Assembly (NCBI RefSeq): GCF_002099425.1
Contig: NW_018344004.1
Coordinates: 6,483,001 to 6,547,000 of the forward strand
Reading direction: 5' to 3'
DNA from: Phascolarctos cinereus
Taxonomy: Eukaryota > Chordata > Mammalia > Diprotodontia > Phascolarctidae
DNA length: 64,000 nucleotides
Of the stretch, positions 47,580 to 59,940 are shown in pieces (the first letter of the stretch is position 1; every line of letters begins with the position of its first letter). The notes under the pieces are model-generated. The model was not told where the DNA came from. It ran no database searches and saw only the letters and a program-made list of their open reading frames with translations. Made by a program: the position numbers and the translations under genes.

Positions 47580-47745
47580 TATAGAATCATACAAATAATA
47601 ATTTTAGATCTGATAGGGACCTTATGAATCATCTAGCCTTAATGAAATTCAGAGAGCTCAAGTGAACTGCCCAAAGTCATGCAGTTAGATAGTAACAGAG
47701 ACAGAAGTAGACTACAGATCTCAGTGCCATACCTTTTTATATGAT
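47580..47745 (+). mobile_element. MIR/THER CORE-SINE
   Basis: TTTTAGATCTGATAGGGACC, TTATGAATCATCTAGCC, CTCAAGTGAACTGCCCAAAG, CATGCAGTTAGATAGTAACA and CTCAGTGCCATACC follow this family's order. Confidence 0.65.
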
Positions 47746-47884
47746 CTTAAAAAAACAAACTTAGGACAATGTCCATACAGACAGAACTGTGAGAAGTGAA
47801 TGTTTACTTAGGATTGGGTGCCTAGTTTGTTTTCCATTTAGCTATATTTACTCTTTAGGGAAATGTTTTCTTTCTTTTTTTCTT

Positions 47885-48145
47885 TCTTTTTTAAAAATTT
47901 ATTTAATTTTAGGTTTCAACATTAATTTCCAAAAGATTTTGAGTTCCAAATTTTCTCCCAAGCTTGCCCCTCCTGCCACCTCAAGATGGCATGAATTCTA
48001 AATACTCATTCCTCTAATCTGCCCTCCCTTCTAATAACCCCCTTCTCTTATCCCCTTTCTCTCCTATTTTCCTGTAGGGAAGGATAGATTTCTATACCCC
48101 ATTGCCTGTATATCTTATTTCCCAGTTGCATATAAAAACAATTTT
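47885..48145 (-). mobile_element. SINE-length L1-derived element (inter-ORF spacer fused to 3' UTR)
   Basis: Read on the minus strand: TATGCAACTGGGAAATAAGA, GGCAATGGGGTATAGAAATC, ACAGGAAAATAGGAGAGAAA, GGGCAGATTAGAGGAATGAG, ATTCATGCCATCTTGAGG, then GGAACTCAAAATCTTTTGGA and an A-rich tail. The same modular order occurs at 59941-60293. The first part resembles L1 inter-ORF spacer and the last part an L1 3' end; no ORF remains. Confidence 0.75.
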
Positions 48146-50096
48146 TAACATTTCTTTTTAAAGCTATGTGTTCCAAATTCTCTCCCTTCCTCCATCTCCA
48201 CCCACCCTCACTAAAAAGGCAAGCCACTGGATATAGGTTTCATGCAAAACATTTCCATAGTAGCCATGTTGTAAAAAATTAACTATATTTCCCTTCCTCC
48301 TATCCTACCCCCCATTTATTCTATTCTCTATTTTGATCCTGTCCCTCCTCAAAAGTGTTTGCTTCTGATTACCTCCTCCCCCTATCTGCCCTCCCTTCTA
48401 TCATTCCCCCTTGTGTTATTCCCCCCCAATTTTCCTGTAGGGTAAGATAGATTTCCATACCCAGTTGAGTCTGCATGTTATTCCCTCCTTAAGCCATATC
48501 TGATGATAATAAGATTCACTCATTCCCTCTCACCTTCTCCCACTTACCCTCCATTGTAAAAGCTTTTTCTTGTCTGTTTTATGAGGTAATTTACCCAATT
48601 GCATGTCTCCCTTTCTCGTTCTCCTAGTACAATCCTCTCTCACTCATTAATTTTATTTTTTTAGACATCACCCCTTCATCTTCAATTCACTCTCTGCCTT
48701 CTATCTATCTATGTAAATATATATGTATATATTTCCTTCCAACTACCATAATACTGACAAAGGTCCCATGAGTTACAAATATCATCCTTCCATGGAGGAA
48801 TGTAAACATTTCAACTTTAAGTCCCTCATGATTTCTCTTTTCTGTTTACTTTTCATGCTTCTCTTGAATGTTATATTTGAAAGTCTAATTTTCTATTCAG
48901 CTCAAAAATGCTTGAAAGTCACCTTTCACTGAATGTCAATTTTTTCCCCTGAAGGATGACACTCAGTTTTGCTGGGTAGGTTATTCTTGGTTGTAATCCT
49001 ATCTCCTTTGCCCTCTGGAATAACATATTCTAAGACCTCCAGTCCCTTAATGTAGAAGCTGCTAAATTTTGTGTTATTCTGAGTCTGTTTCTGCAATACT
49101 AGTATTGTTTCTTTCTGGCTGCTTACAATATTTTCTCTTTGACCTGAGAATTCTGGAGTTTTACTACAATAATCCTGGGAGTTTTCTTTTGGGTATCTCT
49201 TTCAGGAGATGATTGGCAGATTCTTTCCATTTCTATTTTGTCCTCTGGTTCTAAAATATTAGGGCAGTTTTCCTTGATAACTTCTTGAATGGTGACATCT
49301 AGCTATTTTTTTTTTAAATCATGACTTTCAGATAGTCCAATAATTTTTAAGTTCTCTCTCCTGGATCTATTTTCCAGATCAGTTGTTTTTCCAATGAGAT
49401 ATTTCACATTGTTTTCCTTTATTTTTTTTTCAGTCTTTTGGATTTGTTTTACAATATCTTGATTTCTCATAAAGTCAGCAGCTTCCAATTGCTTCATTCT
49501 AATTTTCAAGGAAATGTTTTCTTCAGTAACGTTTTGGGCTTAATTATCCATTTGGCCACTTCTGCTTTTTAGGGCATTCTTCTCCTCATTTGCTTTTTGG
49601 ACCTCTTTTGCCGCTTAGGTTAGGTTATTTTTTTAAGGTGTTATTTCCTTCAGTATACTTTTTTTGGGGGGGGAGTTTCCTTTAGCAAACTATTGACTTG
49701 CTTTTCATGATTTTCTTGCATCACTCTCATTTCTCTTCCCAGTTTTCCCTCTACTTCTCTTACTTGTTTCTCAAAATCCTTTTTGAGTTCTTCCATGGCC
49801 TGAGACTAATTCATATTTTTCTTGAAGGCTTTGAATGTAGGACTTTTGACTTTGTGGTCTTTTTCTGGTTGTATGTGTTGATTTTCTTTGTTGCCAAAGA
49901 AAGATTGTGTGGTCTGACTTTTTTTCCACCTTTGTTTGCTCATGATCTCAGCCAATTACTTCAGTTTTAAACTCTTTGTTAAGGTATGGGTCTGTTTCCA
50001 GAGTGGAGAATGTATTCTCTCAAGCTTCAGGGGTTTTGTGCAGCTGTTTTCAGAGATACCTCTAGGGACCTGTAAATTTTCAGTTCTTCCAAAGTG
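48146..50096 (-). mobile_element. L1 LINE lacking ORF2 (5' UTR, ORF1, spacer, 3' UTR)
   Basis: The minus-strand 3' UTR (48146-48290) is followed at once by inter-ORF spacer (about 48300-48770), then ORF1 (48790-49960; a 68-residue frame at 49303-49509 shows DLENRSRRENLKIIGL, the L1 ORF1 signature, plus coiled coil upstream) and the 3' part of the 5' UTR (49960-50096). The junction lies near 48295, where the spacer motif that normally precedes ORF2 meets the start of the 3' UTR, so ORF2 is absent almost from end to end. Stops are present in ORF1. The 5' tip is not reached. Confidence 0.8.
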
Positions 50097-50219
50097 GTAT
50101 GATAACCTCATGGTTGTTCTGATTTGTATTAGTAGTAATTCAAATATTTCATGTGATTTTGAATACATTTAAATTCTTCTTTTGATAACTGCTCATATCT
50201 TTTGACTATCTATTGGTTT

Positions 50220-50472
50220 TTTGTTGTTAATGACTTTTCAGTAATGTCTAACTCTTTATGACTCCACTTGGGGTTATCTTGGCAAAGATAGTAGAATGGT
50301 TTCCATTTCCTTTTCCATCTCATTTTGCAGATGAGAAACTGAGGCCAACAGGTTTATGTGACTTGTCCAAGGTTACAAAGCTAGTAAGTGTCTGACACCA
50401 AATTTTACTCAAGGAGAGGAGTCTCTGACTCCAGGCCCAACATTCTATCCATTGTGTCACCAGCCACCCCAT
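50220..50472 (-). mobile_element. tRNA-derived SINE with RTE-type tail, nearly full length
   Basis: The plus strand shows the reverse tail (TTATGACTCCACTTGGGGTT, TCTTGGCAAAGATAGTAGAA), then CATTTTGCAGATGAGAAACT, CTAGTAAGTGTCTGACACCA and finally CTATCCATTGTGTCACCAGC, the complement of the tRNA-like head. Confidence 0.9.
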
Positions 50473-50911
50473 TTATTTTGTAATGCCTAATAATCAGACA
50501 CACATATGTACCATTGTATAATTTCTGTATAGTTTATATATCTTGGACACCAAAACCCTAGCAGAGAAAATTGATCCAAATGTTATTTTGTTGTTATTGT
50601 TATTGTTGTTATTGTTTGTTTTACACATTTGATCATTTCCTTTCTTATCAAAGGTACCTTAATTTTTGTCTGTGCAGAAGCTTTGCCATTTCATTCAGTT
50701 AAAATTATGGATTTTATTTTTTGTAATTGTTTTTATTTCTTGGGTACTTATACATTGGAAAGCATTTCTCTATTTCTTCTGTATTCTCAGTTTTGTTAAC
50801 ATGACATTGTGCATAATAAGTGATAGTTAATCTTCTTAATTTATTCCAATTTTGTGATGATTTCGTCTTGCTCATTAGCTATATGTATATATTTTTTTAA
50901 TATGGTTCTCT

Positions 50912-51041
50912 CAGGGCAGCTAGGTGGCACTGGCCCTGGAGTCAGGAGAACCAGAGTTGAAATACAGCCTCAAACACTTGACACATACTAGCTGTGTGAC
51001 CCGGGGCAAGTCACTTAACCCCATTGCCTAGCCAAAAAAAA
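50912..51041 (+). mobile_element. tRNA-derived SINE, internally shortened head, with TSD
   Basis: CAGGGCAGCTAGGTGGCACT runs straight into GGCCCTGGAGTCAGGAG: the usual CAGTGGATAGAGCACC segment is missing, so part of the A-box side is lost. Then ACTAGCTGTGTGACCCGGGG and an A-rich tail. TSD ATATGGTTCTCT (50900-50911) and ATGTGGTTCTCT (51042-51053). Confidence 0.93.
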
Positions 51042-51589
51042 ATGTGGTTCTCTGGACACTTCTTTCTAATCAGATTTCTAAAATGTCTGTCATTTTTATT
51101 TGTCTTTTCTAAGAACCAGTTTTTAGTTTAATTTACTATTTCTTCTTACTATTTGTTTCTAATTTACTATCCGTCCACAAATTTTTAATATCTGCTTTTC
51201 CCTTATTTTAGGCTTCAGATTTTAGGATGAGGATGTTATAACATTTGAAGTACATGAGTTTGTTTCTGATAGTAGTTTGCAATCTATGGTTCCTTTCAGT
51301 ATAAAGTAGTTTCCCTGTTTGTTCTTTTAAATTATTTTTTGATGTTGTTTTTGCTTTATTGGATAATGTAATTGGAATTCTTTCTTTTTGTAGTTTACTT
51401 GATGAACAGCATTTTTTTAAAATTCCTTATACATTCAGCTTTTAATTTTGAATGTCTTTTTGTAAGCAACACATTGTTGGATTCTGTTTTCTCTTCTAAT
51501 TTGTTGCTTTCTTTTTGTTTTATTGGATTATTTAATCCATGTACCTTTAATGTCATGAGTTAGTTTTACATTTTCCTTCATTTGTCATT

Positions 51590-51719
51590 TATATCTATAT
51601 ATCTATATCAATATCTATGTACATGTATGTATACATATTATTAAACACACACACATGAACATGTCTACATATACAATATATATGTAAACATACACATATG
51701 TGTATATATGTCTCTCTCC

Positions 51720-51755
<36 letters not shown>

Positions 51756-51760
51756 GTAAT
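51590..51760. repeat. TATC/CA/TA microsatellite
   Basis: TATATCTATATC units, ACACACAC and a (TA)n block in succession. Confidence 0.88.
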
Positions 51761-52216
51761 ATTTGTGTGCAATTGTAAACAAAGTAGTATTCCTCTTCAG
51801 TTACTTCAGATTAATTATATTTCAAGTTGGTCTTGTTTCCACTGTCTCTCTTTCAATAAACCCTCATCCTTCCCTCTCCCATTTGTTACCCCTTTGACAA
51901 TTTTGCTTAATAGTTCCTTTTTATTTCCTGTTTTTTCCTGATTATTTCATTTTTCCCCTCTTTTTTTCTCAGTTTTTCAAATAGATTCTCTCTTCCTTTG
52001 AAGTAATTCTGTTGATCTGTTAGTTATTTTTTTTAACTTCATTTTTGTGCCCCTTTCCAGAGAGGTTTCTTTTTTCACTCACTCTCTTTGTTATTTTTTC
52101 CTTCTTTCTGTCTCTTCTGGGCCCTCACTCTCTGATTCATGATCTTTATACTTATTTAGACCCTCTCTGTTCTTTGCATTCCTTGGGGAATCAAAATTTT
52201 TGAGGCATTTATTCTT

Positions 52217-52834
52217 TTTGTTTTAAATTTTATTAATTTATTTTGATTAATCAAGAATCACTTCCATATGCTTTTGAGTTGAAAAAATTTTCCCGCTTCC
52301 TCCCCCGACCCTCCCCCAAGATGGCACACAATCTTATATAGGCTTTACATTTACATTCCTATTAAACATATTTTCACATTAGTGAAGTTTTAAGTAAAAT
52401 TTAAAACCAATAGGAGGAACCATCAGAAAGATGAAACAAAACTCAACAGAAGGTAAAAATAAGTGATAGCAATTCAACTTCCATAGTTCTTTATTTGGAT
52501 GTGGACAGCATTTTCCATCCCGAGGCCTCTGGAGATGTCTTAGATCCTTGTAATGCTGAGAAGGGTTCAGTTTAACAATATTAGTCATTGTATAATATGG
52601 CTGTTATTGTGTACAAAGTCCTCTTGGTTCTGTTCACTTCACTCAGCATCAGACCATGTAAGTCTTTCCAGGTTTTTCTGAAGTCAGCCTGCTCATCATT
52701 TCTTATAGCACAATAGTATTCCATTATATTCATATACCACAACTTGCCCAGCCATTCCCCAATTGATGGGCATCCTCTCAATTTCCAAATCTTTGACACC
52801 ACAAAAAGAGCTGCTATGAATATTTTTGTACATG
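52217..52834 (-). mobile_element. 5'-truncated L1 LINE with perfect 16-bp TSD
   Basis: TSD TGAGGCATTTATTCTT at 52201-52216 and 52835-52850, identical. Inside are poly(A), 3' UTR and ORF2 C-terminus; the 98-residue frame 52581-52877 includes the C-terminal L1 segment with GEWLGKLWYMNIMEYYCAIR and DFRKTWKDL. The perfect TSD and long frame make it one of the youngest insertions here. Confidence 0.95.
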
Positions 52835-54219
52835 TGAGGCATTTATTCTTCACTTTTTCTCTTATATTTTCTTCCACTGCTTTCTTCAGCTTGTTTCATG
52901 GATTCTTCATTTTCCCTTTTACTTGGCTCTCAGAAAAATGTCAATTCCTAGAAGAGACAGAGAGGATTCTGTCTTACCCCCAAACCCATAATGCTCTTAA
53001 CCCAATAATCTCTGATTATGCACACTAGCACTGACCTTACCCTCACCCTGGCAATTTTCCTTCTTCATTTGCTTTCAAAACTCCTCCGTGGCTCCATGTC
53101 CTTCTACTTCCTGAGATATCACTTGCCTCTAGGAATTCCTATTTCCACCATACTGAGGCAGGTTTTTCTTTCAAGCATCAAATCCCTGAAAGCTACACAC
53201 AGCACAAGGCCCCCTTAACAGAACTTACTTCTTCACTAATAGGAGCATTCATCAATGGAACCTGTTTTACCACCAAAATATGACCTCTCTCTTCACTTTT
53301 CCTTTTTTAATCCTTCCTCCTCCTCTTCTTCCAATTCCCACAAGCTTTTCTCTTCCAGAGAGATTACAGAGATTACCTTCTCCTGACTTTTAGTCCTCAA
53401 TTTGATCTTGGTATATCATATACTTGGCTCTATCCTTTTCCTACCCTCATCCCTTCCATGTACTCTGCCATTTCATAATTTAGTCCCACCAAAGAAAAAA
53501 AGTAGTGAAAAAAAAACATTATATATTTATAGGCAGGGTATCACAAAGTTCTATAATCTCCAAATGACTTCTGCCTTTACCTCTATCTTCTTGTGTACAT
53601 TTAGAAAGATGCTTTTACTTGTATCTCTGTCACTCTGTTTTTGTTGCTGTTGTCTTTGGCTACTGCATTCATTCACCCTTCTTACATTTCTGGCTCTGGA
53701 ATATTTCAGAAGCAAATAAGCTCTTCAGGTCTGATTTTACTTCCAAGAAGGTTTTGAACACTTTTTGATATTAAACATTCAATAAATTTTCATTTAAGAT
53801 TAACCTCATATTTGCAGGGTAGGTCACCCTGGGATTTATCTTAAGCTCTGTTACTCTTTGGAGCACATTATTGCTTTCCCTCCTACATTTACTGGTGGGT
53901 GCAAAATATTCTTGTATTCTTCATAATGCCTTTATTTTGTATTTGAATGTCTTTGTAGTAGTTACTTGAAGAACTTATTGTTTGTGAAGTGAATTGCTAA
54001 ATTTAACCACTATGTATTTTGGAGCTTGCATTTTTTTTTACTTCCTTGGCATAATCAATACATTCTTTCAATTGGCATTTCATTTTCTATGCTCAGAATT
54101 TTGGGTATATTTTTCTTGAATAATTTCTCATTATATGGTGTTCAGGTTTTTTTTTTCCTTGTCTTGTTCTTCTGAGAGATCTAAAATCCTTAGGTTGTCT
54201 CTACATATCCTTTCCTTGA

Positions 54220-54249
54220 GCTCTCTCTCTCTCTCTCTGTCTCTCTGTC

Positions 54250-54314
<65 letters not shown>

Positions 54315-54424
54315 GTATATGTGTATATATATACACATACATATATATGTATATGTGTATATATATACACACATATATGTACATATATATGTATACATAT
54401 ACATATATACATGTATATATTTAT

Positions 54425-54468
<44 letters not shown>

Positions 54469-54475
54469 TCATTTG
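54220..54475. repeat. Compound (CT)n-(TA)n-(TATG)n-(CA)n microsatellite
   Basis: CT to about 54292, then TA and TG/CA mixtures, (CA)n near 54427-54446 and a final (TA)n. Opposite 113-residue frames on both strands are artefacts of this array. Confidence 0.97.
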
Positions 54476-55530
54476 AACAGAGAGAATATTTTCTTTTAAT
54501 ATTATTACACTTGTCTTCTCTACTTTTTTGGGTTGACCTTTAATTTTGTATTTCCTACTAATTTCCTTCTCTTTTTTTCTGCCATTGCAGGTTCAAGCTT
54601 TTTCTACTCTGCCAATTGTTTTTGTTGTGCAAGACATACATTCTGCTCTTACAGTTCTCATTTCTGTTTTAAATCATTTAGACTAAGGATATTGTGATTA
54701 TTTAATCTCCTCAAATTCAGTAGGATCCTCTCTCTCATAAAGTGCTGGATACTTTTCTTTTTTTCCCCGATATTTATTCATAGAGTCATGAACTTCTTTA
54801 TTAGATGTTCAGGTCATATTTCCTCCTCCTTTCAGTATTTTCCTTGATGCCTTATCTACTAACAATCAAGTCCTTCGAGTTTTCTTCTTGAAACTTTCAA
54901 GATTTCTATTATTTTTTCCCTTTTTTTCCCATTTTTGGTCACTTTCTGACCCCTTCCCCTTTGATGGTGGTTTTCCTAGGGACTAGATCTGAAAATGCCT
55001 TAGTTTCCCCCTTTCCAGGACATTTACATTTCATTAGCTTAATAACTTAGCTACAAATGACCATAAAATAAGAGAGGGGGAGGACAGAAATTGATTTTCA
55101 TTTTTCTCTGAATGCTATGCTTTTTTTTTTCCTCAGGCTTAAGAGAGGGACATAGAGAACCCATACATGCCATTTTTACGATTCTCAAAGTTCCTCAATT
55201 ATCTGGTCAGATACCTCAGAGCACTGCCACATTAGAGCTCTTAGAGGGGCTGACTTCTGTCATCTGGAGTTTGGATCTCTGAGTCTTTGGGTAGAAGTGG
55301 AGGGGGAATCTAGATTTGAAGTTGAGTTTTATTTCAAGCCCAGATAGGTGCTATTCCACCTTCCACTTTCTCTCGTTCTAATCTAACTCAGAGAACTTTT
55401 GCAGCACAAATGCTGCTTGGGAACCAGTAATTGAATCTCAAGAAAACTTTCACAGTCTGGAGCTGAGAAATCCACAACACTAGGGGAAAAAAAGGAAGGG
55501 TTCCTGGAGTCTGTAGTTAATTTTGTTACA

Positions 55531-55879
55531 AACCTGTTCATTTAGCATACCCTTACTAATTGCAAAATATTGAGCGGTAAAGGAAAGAGTGATAAGTGAG
55601 CCCAAGGTAGGCATTAGGTCATTGTGTGTTCTTGTGTGGGATTTTTTGTTGCTGTTGCTTTTATATTTTGTTTTGGTTTTCTAATATCATAGAACATGGA
55701 GACATATGAGGTTGCCTTAGCTTTAGCATGTAATTTGTGTTTTGGAGAGGTTTGAGAAATCATGGAAATCAGAGAAAATTCTTTATTTTCTATATTATTG
55801 GTCTCTCCATGTATTGGCAGGTTTTCATAGGGTTAAGTGATTCCTCCATTAACTCTCCTTTATCTAATTTTCCATATTA
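55531..55879. other. No feature recognised
   Basis: Transition between the older L1 and the next L1-like stretch; nothing assignable. Confidence 0.35.
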
Positions 55880-56307
55880 GCTTTTTTTTAAAACATCAGA
55901 TATCTTGCATTTTCTTCTTTTTTTTTTTTCCAAATGATATCTCTTAAGTTCTAATATTATTCCTTCCTTGGAGTCATTAGTTTCTATTTAGTCTGTTTTA
56001 GTTTTCACAGAGTACATAAATTGTTCATTAAAGTTTACTACAGTCTCAACTAAGTTATTTTTTTTGCCCTTCCAATTCTATCCTTTAAAGTTTTTATTTC
56101 ACTTTCTTACTTCTTCCATTATTTTCATCAAGTATTCATATAATCCTTGTGGAAAATGTACATGTTCTTTTAAGTCTCTGCTTCTAAAAGTTTTGGATTT
56201 AGATTTTCAATACCTTTTTATATTGGTTATTGTTTTCCTTGATTTTCATTTCTCTCCTCCTTTAGTTACTGAATTGGGGCTTTGCACCAACTGTGCTTTA
56301 GATTTTT
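55880..56307 (-). mobile_element. Possible L1 ORF1 coiled-coil fragment
   Basis: The plus strand has repeated pyrimidine-rich phrases such as CTTCCAATTCTATCCTTTAA and CTTCTTCCATTATTTTCATC, resembling reverse-complemented L1 ORF1 coiled coil of an older family. No clear ends. Confidence 0.35.
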
Positions 56308-59300
56308 ACATTAATGAAGTTGTAAGGAAAAATTAGAATCATTAAGTGTAATCATCAGAAAGAGGAAACTAAACAAAACAGAACTAAAAATAGCTAATAG
56401 TGTGTTTCAATCTGCATTCAAACTCCATGGTTTTTTCTTTGGATGTGGATAACATTTTCCATCATGAATCCTTTGGAGATGTCTTATATCCTTGAATTGT
56501 TGACAAGGGCTAAGTCTATCAATGTTAATCATTGCAAAACATGACTGTTACTGTGTACAACTTCTCCTCATCCTGCTCACTTCACTCAGCATCAGTCCAT
56601 ACAAGTCTTTCCAGGATTTTCTGAAGTCTGCCTGTTCATCATTTCTTATAGGACAATAGTATTCCATTCCACTCATTTACCACAACTTGTCCAGTCATTC
56701 CCCAATTGATGGGCATTTCAACAATTTCCAATATTTTTCCACCACAAATAGAGCTGCTATAAATATTTTGGTACATGTTGTTCCTTTTTCTTATTTGTAT
56801 GATCTCTTTGGGATACAGACCTAGGAGTGCTATTGTTGGGTCAAAGGGTTTGCATATATTTATAGCTCTTTAGGCATAGTTCCAAATTGCTCTCCAAAAT
56901 GGCTGGATCATCTCATAACTCCACCAACAATGCACCAGTGTTCCAATTTTCCTACATCATCTTGAATGTTTATCATTTTTGTATTTTATCATGTTGCCAA
57001 TCTGATAGGTATGATGTGGTACCTCAGAGTTGTTTTGATTTGCATTTTTCTAATCAGTAGTGACTTAGAACATTTTTTCATATGACTATAGATGGCTTTA
57101 ATTTCTTCATCTGAGCTGCCTTTTCATATTCTTTGACCATTTGTCAACTGGGGAATGACTTGTATTGTTAAATTTTCACTTAATTCTCTGTACATTTTAG
57201 AAATGAGGCCCTTATTGGAGACACTGGTTGTAAAAAGTCTTTCCCAGTTTTCTACTTCCCTCCTAATCTTGGTTGCATTGACTTTGTTCATGGGGAAAAA
57301 AAAAAACTTTTCAATTTAATTTAATCAAAATTATCCATTTTGCATTTCATAATGTTATCTATCTCCTATTTGGTCATGAATTCTTCTGCTCTTCACAAAT
57401 CTGACAGGAAACTATTCCTTGCTGTCCCAATTTGCATAAAGCAAACTTTATATCTAAATCATGAACTTATTTTGACTTTATTTTGATATATGGTGTGAAT
57501 TTTGATCTATGCCTAGTTTCTGCCATACTCTTTTTAATTTTTCCCAGCAGTTTTTGTCAGAGAGTAAATTCCTATCCCAGAAGTTGGGGTCTTTGGGTTT
57601 ATCAAATAGTAGATTACTATAGTCATTGACTACTGTGTCTTGCATATTTAACCTATTCCACTGATCTATCACTCTATTTCTTAGCCAGTACCAAGCAGTT
57701 TTGATGACTGCTGCTTTATAATACAATTTAAGATCTGGGATGGCTAGGCCACCTTCCCCTGCATTTCTTTTCATTAGTTCCCTTGATATTCTGGACCTTT
57801 TGTTTGGTTTCTTTGTTTTGTTTTGTTCCAAGTGAATTTTGTTATTGTTTCTTCTTGCTGTATAAAATATTTTTTGGTAGTTTGGTATGGCACTGAATAA
57901 GTAAATTAAATTAGACAGAATTGTCATTTTTGTTATATTAGCTCGACCTACCCATGAGCAACTGATGTTTTTCCCAAGTATTTAGATCTTACTTTACTTT
58001 TGTGAAAAGTGTTTTATAATTGTGTTCATATAGTTCCTGGGTTTGTTTCAATAGGTAGACTCTTAAACTTTTTATAATGTTTACATTAACTTTAAATAGA
58101 ATTTCTCTTTCTATTTCTTGCCATTGAGCTTTCTTGGTAATATAGAAATGCTCAGCATTTATGTGGGTTTATTTTGTAGCCTGCAACTTTGCTAAAGTTT
58201 TTTATTATTTCAGGTAGGTTTTTACTTGAGTCTCTTAGGTTCTTTAAGTATATCATCACATTATCTACAAAGTGATAGCTTCATTCCTTCTTTAACTATT
58301 TTAATACCTTCAATTTCTTTTTCTTCTCTTATTTTGTTAAGCTAACATTTCCAGTATGCTATTGACCAGCAGTGCTGATAATGGACATCTTTGTTTCACC
58401 TCTGATCTTATTAGAAATGTTTCTAGCTTGTTCCCATTACATATGATGCTTGCTGAAGGTTTTAGGTAGCTATTTATTATTTTATTTATTTTAAGGAAGA
58501 CTCCATTTATTCCTATGCTCTCTAATGTTTTTAATAAGAATAGGTATTATATTTTGTCAAAAGCTTTCTCTGCATTTGTTGAGATGATCATGTGGTTTGT
58601 GTTAATTTTGGTGTTGAGAGGATCAATTATGCTGATAGTTTTTCTAAGATTGAACCAGCCCTGCATTCCTGGTATAAATCCTACCTGGTCATAGTGTATT
58701 ATTATTGTCATAAGTTGCTGTAATCTTTTTGCTAATATGTTTATTTAAAATTTTTGCATCTATATTCATCAGAGAAATAGATGTATAATTTTCTTTATCT
58801 GTTTTGACTCTTCCGGGTTTAGGTATCAGCACCATATCTGTATCATAAAAATAATTTGGTAAGATTCCTTCTTCACCTATTCTATAGTCTATATAGTATT
58901 GGAATTAATTGTTCTTTAAATGTTTGGTAGAATTCTCTAGTAAATCCATCTGTCCCTGGAGATATTTTCCTAGGGTGTATATCAATGGTTTGTTCAATTT
59001 CTTTTTTTGAGATGGGGTTATTTATTTACTCTTCTGTTAATCTGGCAATTTATATTTTTGCAAATATATATCTATTTCACTACAATTGCCACATTTATTG
59101 GAATACAGTTGGGCAAAATAGTTCCTAATTATTACTTTAATTTACTGTTCCTTGATGGTGGATTCACTATTTTCATTTTTGATACTGGTAATTTGGTTTT
59201 CTTCTTTCTTTTTTTTTTAATTGAATCAACCAAAGGTTTATCTATTTTATTGCTTCCTCATAAAATCAGTTCTTAGGTTTATTTGTTCATTCAATAGTTT

Positions 59301-59937
59301 TCTTAATTTCAATTTCCTTAATTTCTCCTTTGATTTTCAGTATTTCTAATTTGGTGTTTAATTGAGAATTTTTAATTTGCTCTTTTTCTAATTTTTTTTA
59401 GTTGTATGCCCAATTAATTGATCTCCTCTTTCTCTATTTTATTCATGTAAGCATTTAGAGATATAAAACTTTCCCTTAGAACTTCTTTCCCTGCATCCCA
59501 TAAGTTTTGATATGTTGTCTCATTATTGTCATTCTCTTGAATGAAGTTATTGACTGTTTCTGTGATTTGTTATTTGAGCCATTCATTTTTTAGGATTAGA
59601 TTACTTAGTTTCCAGTTAGTTTTTAGTCTATATTTCTGTGTCCTGGTGTTGGTATTTGCCTGCTGTACCACCTGGAGTTCAGAATCTCCCCTTGATATGC
59701 TGAGGTGGGGCTTTCTACTAGTTTTCTGGGACACCTCCTTTCTCTACTGCTCCCCTTCTCCCAGGGCAAAATGGACTTTCCCATTAATCCCTCAAACTAC
59801 AGGACTTGCCCACAGGACTGCTGCACCCCATCCTCTTGCTGGTTCAGCTGCTGGGGTGATATTTTCTTGGCTTTCTGTGGTTAACAAGGGAAGGTGAGAG
59901 CAACTTATTTCTTTCTCTGCCATCTTGGCTCCCAGAA
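56308..59937 (-). mobile_element. L1 LINE: 5' UTR tip fused to ORF2, ORF1 missing
   Basis: Minus-strand order: 5' tip (CTTCTGGGAGCCAAGATGGC, 59918-59937) and about 290 bp of 5' UTR to about 59642, then immediately the middle of the endonuclease and the whole remaining ORF2 (about 59640-56600), then 3' UTR to 56308. ORF1, spacer and the endonuclease N-terminus are absent. A 149-residue frame (57478-57927) shows GEGGLAIPDLKLYYKAAVIK and TAWYWLRNR.IDQWNR, the L1 post-RT hallmark. The RT palm motif reads FVDNVMIY near 58246-58280 instead of FADD-M-Y, so a catalytic aspartate is lost. Stops and frameshifts elsewhere. Confidence 0.9.
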
Positions 59938-59940
59938 GCA

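Larger units (their letters stand above)
50097..55530 (-). mobile_element. Older L1 family copy with three nested insertions
   Basis: Minus-strand order: ORF2 C-terminal segment (50097-50640, including CATATCTTTTGACTATCTAT on plus), diminished RT region (50640-51180, with the AAGAACCAGTTTTTAGTTTA landmark), endonuclease side (51360-51560), microsatellite-bearing spacer (51590-53700) and ORF1 C-terminal to coiled-coil parts (53730-54900), then probable 5' UTR to about 55530. More diverged than the other L1 copies and different in ORF1, so an earlier lineage. SINEs at 50220 and 50912 and an L1 at 52217 interrupt it. Confidence 0.6.

Noticed and set aside
54131-54476. 113-residue frames on both strands
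   Set aside because: Translation of a compound CT/TA/CA microsatellite.
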